This document shows positions 57,165-64,000 of a stretch of 64,000 nt of DNA, one piece after another. The DNA is from CAYFYJ01 sp964347415 (lineage in GTDB: Archaea > Aenigmatarchaeota > Aenigmatarchaeia > CG10238-14). Location of the stretch: positions 30,517 to 94,516 of the forward strand of contig CAYFYJ010000009.1 in assembly GCA_964347415.1 (NCBI GenBank), given 5' to 3'. Made by a program: the position numbers and the translations under genes. Each line of letters begins with the position of its first letter. The first letter of the stretch is position 1. Below the pieces are notes generated by a model. It was not told the DNA's origin. It did no database searches and was given only the letters and a program-made list of their open reading frames with translations.

Positions 57165-58439
57165 ATGGATATAAAAAAGATTCTGGCCTCAGAAAGGACT
57201 AAAAATGCTAAATTGATGATGGAAATAGCCGCTGATAATTACACGAAAAACAGAGATGAAGCTCTCAAAAATATTAAAAAGGACGAATTGAAGGAGAAAG
57301 TTAAAAAAATAAAAGAGTATTCGATAAACAATTTGGACAACTTGAAAGCAAAGGCCATTAAAAATCTTGAAAGACAAAAAATCAAAGTTTTCGAAGCGAA
57401 AAACGCAAAAGAAGCATGTGAAATTGCTCTGAAACTCATCCCAAAGAAACAACTCGTAGTAAAGTCAAAGTCAAACACAATCAAAGAAATCAATCTTTTA
57501 GGGTATTTGAAAAAGAGGAATGAAGTTGTGGAAACTGATACTGGTGATTTTATAGTCCAGATAACTGAGGATAATGCCTCTCATACTCTATCCCCTGCAT
57601 TACATATACCATTAAAAAAGATAACTCAAACCATAAAGAAAAAGTTCAAAGCAAAAGTAAAGGAAACCCCTGAAGCAATTGTGGCTTGGTCCAGAGATTA
57701 CCTAAGAAAAAAGATTATTAAGGCTAAGATAGGCCTAACCGGAGCAAACGTTATTTCTGCTGATGGTGCAATCTTCATAGTCGAGAATGAGGGTAATATT
57801 TCTTTGGTTTCCAGACTTCCCGAAAAACACATAATCATCACAGGAATTGAGAAGGTAGTTCCTACAATCCAAGATGGGATAACGATCTGTCACGCCTCTG
57901 GTATTTGGGGTAGTGGGGTTTTTATGCCTACTTACATCAATGTCATTGGCTCCCCGAGTAAAACAGCAGACATTAAAAAACAAAAAACATACGGTGTGCA
58001 GGGCGCAAAGGAAGTTTACCTAATTCTAGTCGATAATGGCAGAACACAGATGATTAAAGAAGGTTTTGGGGAATTGTTATATTGTGTGAATTGCGGTGGA
58101 TGTCTATACTTCTGTCCTGTTTATAGACAAATTTTTAATGGTTACGGCTTTCATCATATAGGCGGTAGAGGGGTGGTGATGACCGCCCTGCAAGAGGGGG
58201 TAAAAAAAGGATTCGATTCCGGATTATACTTTTGTACTACTTGTCAACTTTGTAAAGAAAACTGTCCATTCGATATAGATGTCCCAGAATTGATGAAAAA
58301 ACTGAGAAAGAAAGCGGTGGAAAAGGGATTAGAAACCAGAATAAATGAAAGAATGATGGAAAATATAAGAGCTATGGGTAATCCTTTCGGTGATGAAATT
58401 AAGGAGGGAAAGATACCGAAAGACTTGTATTGTTGTTGA
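57165..58439 (+). CDS. LutB-like LUD-domain iron-sulfur protein
   Basis: About 424 residues from ATG 57165 (a GTG at 57156 lies 9 bases earlier; TTTAAATATA lies about 27 bases before ATG). The LUD domain contains KSKSNTIKEINLLGYLKKRN, VETDTGDFIVQITEDNASHT and VSRLPEKHIIITGIEKVVPT. Two ferredoxin-like clusters follow: CVNCGGCLYFCPVY and CTTCQLCKENCPFDIDVPEL. This matches LutB (YkgF/YvfW), a subunit of L-lactate oxidising complexes; the LutC partner is not seen here. Start of an operon with a thioredoxin-CcdA protein and a LutA-like protein. Confidence 0.88.
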   Translation: MDIKKILASERTKNAKLMMEIAADNYTKNRDEALKNIKKDELKEKVKKIKEYSINNLDNLKAKAIKNLERQKIKVFEAKNAKEACEIALKLIPKKQLVVKSKSNTIKEINLLGYLKKRNEVVETDTGDFIVQITEDNASHTLSPALHIPLKKITQTIKKKFKAKVKETPEAIVAWSRDYLRKKIIKAKIGLTGANVISADGAIFIVENEGNISLVSRLPEKHIIITGIEKVVPTIQDGITICHASGIWGSGVFMPTYINVIGSPSKTADIKKQKTYGVQGAKEVYLILVDNGRTQMIKEGFGELLYCVNCGGCLYFCPVYRQIFNGYGFHHIGGRGVVMTALQEGVKKGFDSGLYFCTTCQLCKENCPFDIDVPELMKKLRKKAVEKGLETRINERMMENIRAMGNPFGDEIKEGKIPKDLYCC

Positions 58440-58444
58440 TTCGT

Positions 58445-59560
58445 ATGAAAAAAATTTATTTTGTGTTTTCATTGGCCGTAATGTTTGTGTTGATTCTTTC
58501 TATTGCTCAGTCTAAATGTATAATCTGTGAGGCTGCTAATATTGAAGGGGCGGAGGGAAAAATCTGTGTTTTTTACTTTTACGGTAGAGATTGTCTTGCA
58601 TGTGCTGAAACTAGCCCCTTTATAGACGAAACGGGGGAAAAATATTCAGAAGTACATGTTCACAAATATGAAATCTGGCACAACGAAACCAACCGTCAAT
58701 TATTCTTCAAATTCTGTGATGTCTATTGTTTGGATGAGAGATTAGTTCCAATAGTTTTCATCGGGGATAAATCCTTGATCGGCGTTGATTCAATAAAAGA
58801 TAACCTTGAGAATGAAATAATAAACTGTATCGAGAATAATTGTCCTTGTCCACAAGAAAAAGTAGATAATGTAACGATCGTTCCAAAAACAGATTTAACT
58901 ATCCCAGTAATAATCTCAGCTGCCTTAATCGATTCGATAAATCCTTGTGCTTTTGCAGTCTTAATTTTTTTACTGACTTATCTACTCGCACTCGGATCCA
59001 GGAAAAAAATTCTGACAATAGGATTTGGTTATATCTTTATGGTCTTCATAACTTATTTTTTAGCTGGTTTGGGTCTATTTGCTGCTGTTGAAACAATTGG
59101 TATAAGTGTAATCTTCTATAGAGTTGCGGCCGTGATAGCGATAGTGGCTGGTATCATCAACGTAAAAGACTTTTTCTTCTATGGAAAGGGATTCAGTCTC
59201 GAAATTCCTAAATCGAGAAAACCCATGATCGAGAAGTATATTCATAGAGCTTCATTACCAGCAGCATTATTACTCGGATTTTTAGTCTCTATGTTCGAAC
59301 TGCCATGCACTGGTGGAGTTTATCTTGCGATATTGAGTATGTTAGCCAACAACCTGACTAGAATGGCTGCAATACCATACTTGTTTCTATACAACATAAT
59401 TTTTGTCTTACCGTTGTTCGTGATTCTAATTTTAGTTGCAAGAGGTGGCAGCGCAGAAGAAATGGAAAAGTGGAGAAAAGGAAAAAGAAAATACATGAAG
59501 TTAATAGCAGGTTTGTTCATGATTTTACTCGGAGTAGTTATGCTCTTGGGGTTGATATGA
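58445..59560 (+). CDS. Thioredoxin-like/CcdA (DsbD-type) thiol redox membrane protein
   Basis: About 371 residues from ATG 58445. A signal-like segment (MKKIYFVFSLAVMFVLILSI) leads to an external thioredoxin-like domain with RDCLACAET (CxxC, residues 50-53) and a cis-Pro-like VPIVFIGDKSLIG. Six to seven helices of a CcdA/DsbD transmembrane part follow, with DSINPCAFAVLIFLLTYLLA (NPCxxxxLxxFLT) and FELPCTGGVYLAILSMLANN (PCTGG). DsbD-like proteins pass electrons from the cytoplasm across the membrane. Here it lies between LutB-like and LutA-like genes with overlaps. Confidence 0.85.
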   Translation: MKKIYFVFSLAVMFVLILSIAQSKCIICEAANIEGAEGKICVFYFYGRDCLACAETSPFIDETGEKYSEVHVHKYEIWHNETNRQLFFKFCDVYCLDERLVPIVFIGDKSLIGVDSIKDNLENEIINCIENNCPCPQEKVDNVTIVPKTDLTIPVIISAALIDSINPCAFAVLIFLLTYLLALGSRKKILTIGFGYIFMVFITYFLAGLGLFAAVETIGISVIFYRVAAVIAIVAGIINVKDFFFYGKGFSLEIPKSRKPMIEKYIHRASLPAALLLGFLVSMFELPCTGGVYLAILSMLANNLTRMAAIPYLFLYNIIFVLPLFVILILVARGGSAEEMEKWRKGKRKYMKLIAGLFMILLGVVMLLGLI

Positions 59561-60297
59561 TGGGTCTGTTCGATAAAATGTTGGGCGGCAATGTCCTGTT
59601 CTACCCAGGATGTATGGAGAAGTTTGTCCTAAAAAAACATCAAGAGAACTATGAAAAGATCCTGAGAAAGTGTGGAATAGATTTCATCAAACTAAAGGAT
59701 TTAGAAGCTTGTTGCGGTTCACCTGTTTTGAATGCTGGGTATGAAGAAGATTTTAAAACTCTAGTGAAAAAGAATTACAAGATATTCAAAGAGCACGGTA
59801 TCAATAAAATAATGACTCCATGCCCTGCTTGTTTTAAGACGTTTAAGTTAGAATACCCGAAATTCTTGGACAATTTTGATATTGAAGTTGAACATATTAG
59901 TCAAACAGTCTGGAATGCGATAAAGGATGGTAAATTGAAATTGAAGAAAGTTAATAAACCAGTAAAGGTAACGTTTCACGATCCTTGCCACTTAGGAAGA
60001 CACTGTGGAGTTTATGATGAACCGAGAGAAATACTGAAGGCCCTGGGTTATAAATTGGTGGAGATGAAACTGAGTAGAGAAAACGCTTTCTGCTGTGGTG
60101 GTGGAGGTGGTTTAAAGTCGAACTACCCTGAGTTATCGGAAGAGGTAACAGAAATGAGATTGAAGCAGGCAAAGGATGTAAAGGCAGATATGATCGTTAC
60201 TTCTTGCCCTATGTGTTTCAGTTGTTTTGAACAGATTAGTAAAGGAAAAATAAAATCAGTTGAGTTGTCCTCACTTTTAGTTGATAATATACTCTAA
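59557..60297 (+). CDS. LutA/GlcF-like CCG-domain protein
   Basis: About 246 residues from ATG 59557 (or ATG 59560), overlapping the CcdA stop. Two cysteine-rich CCG domains (DUF224/CCG, DxCCGxxG...) are seen: VLFYPGCMEKFVLKKHQENY with ACCGSPVLNAGYEEDFKTLV, and TFHDPCHLGRHCGVYDEPRE with AFCCGGGGGLKSNYPE, plus TSCPMCFSCFEQISKG. This is the layout of LutA (YkgE) and of the CCG part of heterodisulfide reductase HdrB/GlcF. In LutABC it acts with LutB to oxidise lactate. A noncanonical Fe-S cluster is expected from the cysteines. Confidence 0.85.
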   Translation: MMGLFDKMLGGNVLFYPGCMEKFVLKKHQENYEKILRKCGIDFIKLKDLEACCGSPVLNAGYEEDFKTLVKKNYKIFKEHGINKIMTPCPACFKTFKLEYPKFLDNFDIEVEHISQTVWNAIKDGKLKLKKVNKPVKVTFHDPCHLGRHCGVYDEPREILKALGYKLVEMKLSRENAFCCGGGGGLKSNYPELSEEVTEMRLKQAKDVKADMIVTSCPMCFSCFEQISKGKIKSVELSSLLVDNIL

Positions 60298-60298
60298 T

Positions 60299-60469
60299 TT
60301 AACTTTTCTTCTTCCATTCAGTAAAGTGACAAGTACCGCAATAATAACGATCTTTATGTTCAGCCATGTAAACTCCAGGACCGCATCTAGGACAGATTCT
60401 TTTATTTCTTTTCAGTTGGTTACCTTCTACTTTTAAGATATCCCATTGCTTGGTTGGTTTGTGTTTCAT
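60299..60469 (-). CDS. rps27ae: Ribosomal protein S27ae (eS31)
   Basis: 56 residues: MKHKPTKQWDILKVEGNQL, then RICPRCGPGVYMAEHKDRYY and CGTCHFTEWKKKS. The C2-C2 zinc finger (CPRC...CGTC) and GxGxxMAxHxxRxxCGxC pattern are typical of archaeal S27ae. Start ATG 60469 overlaps the end of S24e by 4 bases. It is last in the Rpo7-Spt4-S24e-S27ae operon. Confidence 0.95.
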   Translation of the reverse strand: MKHKPTKQWDILKVEGNQLKRNKRICPRCGPGVYMAEHKDRYYCGTCHFTEWKKKS

Positions 60470-60990
60470 TTCTTTTCACCTTTCTTCTCTTCGGGTTTTG
60501 CCTCTTCTTTCTTTGGTTCTTCTTTAGACTCTTTCTTTTCTTCTGGTTTAGGTTGTTCTTTTTTAGGTTCCTCTTTTGGTTTCTCTACTGGTTCCTCTTC
60601 CTTTGGCTTTTCCTCTGGTTTTGGTTCTTCAGGCTCTTTTTCAGCAGTTTCTTCTTTTTTTACTTCTTCAGGTTTTTCACCTTCTTCCCTCTCTTCCACT
60701 TTTTCTTCCTTCTTAGGCTCTTCTGCTTTCTTTTCCTTAGGTTTCCTTACCTTTTTCTCGATTATCTTTTCTTTCCATACCCTTGCTTTAACTTTCGCTT
60801 TTGTCAAACCCTTCTCTGAAAAAATGAAAACAATCTCAACTTTTTTTGGATCTGATTTAAACTGTTTAGCAATTTCATTATCCAAATCCTCTCTCTTAGG
60901 AGTAGCCTGACCTTTATGGTCAACCATTAAAATTAAATCAGTCCTTTTCAGGAATGGATTGTCTTTTTTCTCGATGACATCTAACTTCAT
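60466..60990 (-). CDS. rps24e: Ribosomal protein S24e (eS24) with a long K/E/P-rich tail
   Basis: 174 residues from ATG 60990. Residues 1-80 are a normal S24e: MKLDVIEKKDNPFLKRTDLI, then HKGQATPKREDLDNEIAKQF and VEIVFIFSEKGLTKAKVKAR. From residue about 81 to the end the protein is a tail of Lys, Glu and Pro with blocks such as KPEEKPKEEEPVEKPKEE. This roughly doubles the usual length (about 100). The tail is low-complexity but continuous in frame. It overlaps S27ae at its end by 4 bases and starts 1 base after the Spt4 stop. Confidence 0.92.
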   Translation of the reverse strand: MKLDVIEKKDNPFLKRTDLILMVDHKGQATPKREDLDNEIAKQFKSDPKKVEIVFIFSEKGLTKAKVKARVWKEKIIEKKVRKPKEKKAEEPKKEEKVEEREEGEKPEEVKKEETAEKEPEEPKPEEKPKEEEPVEKPKEEPKKEQPKPEEKKESKEEPKKEEAKPEEKKGEKK

Positions 60991-60991
60991 G

Positions 60992-61183
60992 TTAACCCAC
61001 ATATAGAGCATATTTTCCTGGAGCTTCTATACTTAGAGTTTTAGCTATCTCACTCTCTTTTGGATTAGTGATTATGACTAAACCTTTCCAGCTCGCAGAC
61101 AAATCAGTTGAACCACAGACTGGACATTTTTTCTCTGAAGTAAACCTTCTACAATTCCTACATACGTATTGTCTTTTAACCAT
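60992..61183 (-). CDS. spt4: Transcription elongation factor Spt4
   Basis: 63 residues of the archaeal Spt4 (RpoE2/E'') family: YVCRNCRRFTSEKKCPVCGS is the zinc-binding pair, followed by SASWKGLVIITNPKESEIAK and the short end APGKYALYVG. It pairs with Spt5 to keep RNA polymerase processive. It lies 43 bases after Rpo7 on the same strand. Confidence 0.95.
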   Translation of the reverse strand: MVKRQYVCRNCRRFTSEKKCPVCGSTDLSASWKGLVIITNPKESEIAKTLSIEAPGKYALYVG

Positions 61184-61226
61184 GGTATCACTTTCTAATA
61201 TTTAGTCAGGTACAGATTTAAAAAGC

Positions 61227-61811
61227 TTATTTCTTCTTAACTTTCTTCGTAGTCTTCGCAGACTTCTTAGTCTTCCTCTTCTCTTGTTCTATCCATGACA
61301 ATGCCCCAAGGTTAGGCTGTCTCATCGTCAATCCTATCTTATTCTCTTTACCAGGAGCCATACTGATAGAAATAACTCTAATTCTGACAGGATCTCCTTC
61401 CTTTAAGGTTCTCTTAGTTTCTTTTCCTGTGAATATCGCATTCTTCTCATCATAGCTGACATAGTCGTTCAAGAGCTGTGACACATGAACTAATCCGTCC
61501 ATCGGCCCAAGCCTAACAAAAGCTCCAAACTCTGTGTTATCTATCACATCCCCTAGAAGGATCTCATGCAATTCCGGTTTGAAAACTAATAAATCAAAAG
61601 CAACTGAATAATGAACAGAAGGGTCGCCAGGTAATATCTTGCCTTCGCCTATTTTATTAACCTTAACAACACACAGACCCATGCCAAAATTTCTGTCCAA
61701 CCTGTTCTCATATTTCTCAGCTATACTCTCCTTTATAGCTTTCTTTAAAGACATCCCAAACCTCGTAGGAGGAACCTTTATCTTCGATTTTAAAGTCAAT
61801 ATTCGGTACAT
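61227..61811 (-). CDS. rpoE: RNA polymerase subunit Rpo7 (RpoE)
   Basis: 194 residues. MYRILTLKSKIKVPPTRFGM opens the Rpo7 N-terminal domain; YENRLDRNFGMGLCVVKVNK and GDPSVHYSVAFDLLVFKPEL are family blocks; NTEFGAFVRLGPMDGLVHVS is the S1/OB RNA-binding domain. The C-terminus is Lys-rich. It forms the stalk with Rpo4. It begins the Rpo7-Spt4-S24e-S27ae operon. Confidence 0.95.
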   Translation of the reverse strand: MYRILTLKSKIKVPPTRFGMSLKKAIKESIAEKYENRLDRNFGMGLCVVKVNKIGEGKILPGDPSVHYSVAFDLLVFKPELHEILLGDVIDNTEFGAFVRLGPMDGLVHVSQLLNDYVSYDEKNAIFTGKETKRTLKEGDPVRIRVISISMAPGKENKIGLTMRQPNLGALSWIEQEKRKTKKSAKTTKKVKKK

Positions 61812-61850
61812 GCTATCAAAATACTATTATTTTATTATTTAAATCTTAAA

Positions 61851-64000
61851 TTACTGCCACTTTCCAAAGATTTTTCTTCCCATCCAAAATTCTGGTAAAA
61901 CTATGAATAATGCTGTACTTGCAAAACCAAAGCACATGGCCCATTGAGTAAGAGTTAAAGGAACTACATCAAAGGCATTCATTAAAAATGGAACTGTGTG
62001 TAATGCAAACAGCAATAAAAATCCAAGTATTATACTAAATACGAAGTATTTATTCTTGAACGCCTTTTTACCCATCCTCCAGACAGAGCGAGTCTCTGAC
62101 CTACAGTTCCAAGCATTGAACAGTTCGAAAATAACTGCCTCAGTGAAAGCCATGGTACTCGCTACAGCAACATCACCTAAAACATAATAACCATACAAGA
62201 ACGTTGCTAGTTCACCAATACTTTGACATAAGAAAGAAATTATGATGAATACTAACATACCATCGAACACGCCTGCTTTCGGGTTCCTTGGTTTTTTCTT
62301 CATTATATCCGGCTCAGGTTCATCAACACTCAATGCAATAGCTGGAGGTCCATCAGTAACCAAGTTTAGGAATAAGAGTTGAGCAGGAGAAAAGGGTAGA
62401 GGTAAACCAGCCAAGGCAGTTGAACCTATAACTAATATTTCATCAAAATTACTCGACATCAAGAATCTGACGTATTTTCTTATATTATCAAAGATGTGTC
62501 TTCCTCCTTCTACAGCACTAACCATCGTAGCATAGTTATCATCTGTTAAAATCATATCTGAAGCTTCTTTACTAACGTCAGTGCCAGTTATACCCATTGC
62601 CACACCGATATCTGCTCTTTTTAGTGCAGGTGCATCGTTCACTCCATCGCCTGTCATTGCGACGATGTGTTCTCCTCTTTCCTTCAACGTGTCAACTATC
62701 CTGAGTTTATGCATTGGTGAGACTCTGGCATAGACGGTTACCTTTTCCACTATCTTATAGAAGTCTTCATCACTCATCTCATCCATTTCGGATCCAGTTA
62801 GGACTAAAGATTCTTTAGTGAGTATTCCAAGTTCTTTAGCAACAGCTACGGCCGTTAACTTATGGTCACCAGTAATCATAATATTCTTAATGCCAGCTTT
62901 CTTGACTATCTTAACAGCTTTTATGGCCTCTTTCCTGGGCGGATCAATCATTCCTTGTAGACCGACGAAAACTAATCCATTCTCCACATTCTTCTCAGTG
63001 AACTTTTGCATGCCTTTAGGTAATTCTTTGTAAGCCATGGACAAAACACGAAGAGCGTCCTTCGCCATATTTTCATTATTTTTTAGGATTTTCTTTCTCT
63101 CATCATTGGTGATTTTCCTAACTTTGTTGTTCTTAAGGATGTGAGTACTTCTTTTCAAAATAACTTCAGGGGCTCCTTTTATGTAAGCAACTTTTTTCGC
63201 TTTTACTTTGTGGATCGTACTCATCCTCTTTCTTTCAGAACTGAACGGTATCTCACCTATTCTTGGAAAATGTTTATCCATCTCATCCCTTTTCATTCCA
63301 TATTTAATCGCAGAATTGACTAAAGCCACTTCAGTAGGATCTCCTTTTGGGCCCTCTTTGTCGATGAAGACATCACTACATAAAAGACCAATTCTCAACA
63401 AAGTCGGAAGGTTTGCATCTTTCTTATCAAACCCTTTCCCTGTAATGGTAATCATTTTGAAGTTAGTGAAAATTTTTCTAACTGACATTTCACCTTTTGT
63501 CAGAGTTCCGGTCTTATCAGCACATATGTAAGTAGTGGACCCTAAAGTTTCAGCAGATGCAAGTCTTCTTATTAGAGATTTACGTTTCGCCAGTTCTCTT
63601 GCCCCTAACGCAAGGCTTATCACCACTAAAGCAGGCATCCCTTCTGGAACTGCTGATACTGCTAAAGCTATAGCGGTCATGAAAGTGTTGACCAAAATTT
63701 TCGGTTCAGTGCCGAACTTTATAACGTCCAGAACGAATATTGCAGCACATATGAAAATTATAAGTATACCGATTTTTTTCGCAAAAGAATCTAATTTTAT
63801 TTCTAGAGGAGTTTTTTCTTGTACAATTTCCTGTACTGCACCAGCAATCTTCCCAAACTCAGTATCCATACCAGTTTCCGTAACAACAGCCAATCCCCTG
63901 CCAAAAACAAGATGTGTTCCCATGAAAACAGTATTTTTTCTGTCAGCAACTGCCGTGTTAATATCGACTTTAGATAATTCCTTTACTACGGGAGTGGATT
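61851..64000 (-). CDS. P-type Ca2+-transporting ATPase, N-terminal part outside the window
   Basis: The frame is open to the right edge, and the visible N-terminal residues (STPVVKELSKVDINTAVADR and KNTVFMGTHLVFGRG) are the TGES-downstream block of P-type ATPases, so the gene continues beyond 64000. Seen further: SAVPEGMPALVVISLALGAR (PEGxP), ICADKTGTLTKGEM with the phosphorylated Asp, KGAPEVILKR (KGAxE), IMITGDHKLTAVAVAKE and MTGDGVNDAPALKRADIGVA. About 716 residues are visible, with the typical C-terminal helices. PEGxP and PxxIA-like features place it in the PII Ca2+/cation type. Confidence 0.93.
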   Translation of the reverse strand, partial: STPVVKELSKVDINTAVADRKNTVFMGTHLVFGRGLAVVTETGMDTEFGKIAGAVQEIVQEKTPLEIKLDSFAKKIGILIIFICAAIFVLDVIKFGTEPKILVNTFMTAIALAVSAVPEGMPALVVISLALGARELAKRKSLIRRLASAETLGSTTYICADKTGTLTKGEMSVRKIFTNFKMITITGKGFDKKDANLPTLLRIGLLCSDVFIDKEGPKGDPTEVALVNSAIKYGMKRDEMDKHFPRIGEIPFSSERKRMSTIHKVKAKKVAYIKGAPEVILKRSTHILKNNKVRKITNDERKKILKNNENMAKDALRVLSMAYKELPKGMQKFTEKNVENGLVFVGLQGMIDPPRKEAIKAVKIVKKAGIKNIMITGDHKLTAVAVAKELGILTKESLVLTGSEMDEMSDEDFYKIVEKVTVYARVSPMHKLRIVDTLKERGEHIVAMTGDGVNDAPALKRADIGVAMGITGTDVSKEASDMILTDDNYATMVSAVEGGRHIFDNIRKYVRFLMSSNFDEILVIGSTALAGLPLPFSPAQLLFLNLVTDGPPAIALSVDEPEPDIMKKKPRNPKAGVFDGMLVFIIISFLCQSIGELATFLYGYYVLGDVAVASTMAFTEAVIFELFNAWNCRSETRSVWRMGKKAFKNKYFVFSIILGFLLLFALHTVPFLMNAFDVVPLTLTQWAMCFGFASTALFIVLPEFWMGRKIFGKWQ

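Noticed and set aside
60446..60910. Long Ser/Phe-rich frame on the plus strand
   Set aside because: It is the reverse of the S24e K/E/P-rich tail, a low-complexity shadow.
1..64000. CRISPR arrays, transposons, prophage or integrase
   Set aside because: No regularly spaced direct repeats, terminal inverted repeats, transposase or phage genes were seen.

Overview
The window is a chromosomal segment of an archaeon. The evidence is archaeal ribosomal and transcription genes (L18e-L13-S9-RpoN, S24e, S27ae, Spt4, Rpo7/RpoE, RpoK), an aRF1-type release factor, an aCPSF2-like RNase, RtcA, TATA boxes about 25-30 bases upstream of many starts (leaderless genes), and a tRNA-Ser with an intron in the anticodon loop. 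Base composition is AT-rich. Many surface proteins carry Thr/Ser-rich linkers and many small zinc-ribbon or membrane proteins are present. This is reminiscent of uncultivated, possibly DPANN-related lineages such as Aenigmarchaeota, but the lineage is an inference. No CRISPR array, transposase, integrase or prophage was seen.

Layout. 0-7.4 kb: transport and central metabolism (EamA exporter, DUF47-PiT phosphate system, malic enzyme with a LarA-type lactate racemase homologue, phosphoesterase, S-layer-like protein). 7.4-12.5 kb: information processing (ValRS, two regulators, release factor). 12.5-23.9 kb: mostly poorly characterised genes around an arginine/ornithine theme (arginine-deiminase-like pseudoenzyme, class III aminotransferase, ornithine carbamoyltransferase, carbamate kinase), two TraB/GumN-like proteins and membrane proteins. 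23.9-28.6 kb: two tRNAs, a ribosomal/RNA polymerase operon, zinc-ribbon proteins, an Era-like GTPase cluster and RpoK. 28.6-37.6 kb: TyrRS, M29 aminopeptidase, aCPSF2-like RNase, RtcA and small membrane or zinc proteins. 37.6-48.6 kb: pantothenate kinase, OPT transporter, PepF, iron alcohol dehydrogenase, aminotransferase, Nudix and APC permease. 48.6-53.7 kb: large secreted or anchored proteins with Thr-rich linkers. 53.7-60.3 kb: indolepyruvate oxidoreductase (iorA/iorB) interleaved with a membrane and an HD protein, then a LutB/thioredoxin-CcdA/LutA-like redox operon. 60.3-64 kb: S27ae, S24e, Spt4, Rpo7 and a Ca2+-type P-ATPase running off the end.

Working together, the genes suggest an anaerobic peptide- and amino-acid-using heterotroph: OPT and APC uptake, PepF and M29 peptidases, aminotransferases, IorAB (2-oxoacid oxidation to acyl-CoA and reduced ferredoxin), and OTC plus carbamate kinase yielding ATP. 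LarA, LutA/LutB-like proteins and malic enzyme point to lactate-pyruvate-malate interconversion.

The most striking observations are: (1) an otherwise canonical aRF1 whose catalytic GGQ reads GGW; (2) a tRNA-Ser(CGA) intron that has the spacing of a box C/D guide RNA (C, 12 nt, D', 3 nt, C', 12 nt, D-like); (3) two copies of an upstream element with a 12-bp palindrome at identical distance from two different membrane-protein genes; (4) a catalytically degraded arginine-deiminase-like protein near OTC/carbamate kinase; (5) the interleaved ior operon and the LutB/Trx-CcdA/LutA operon.
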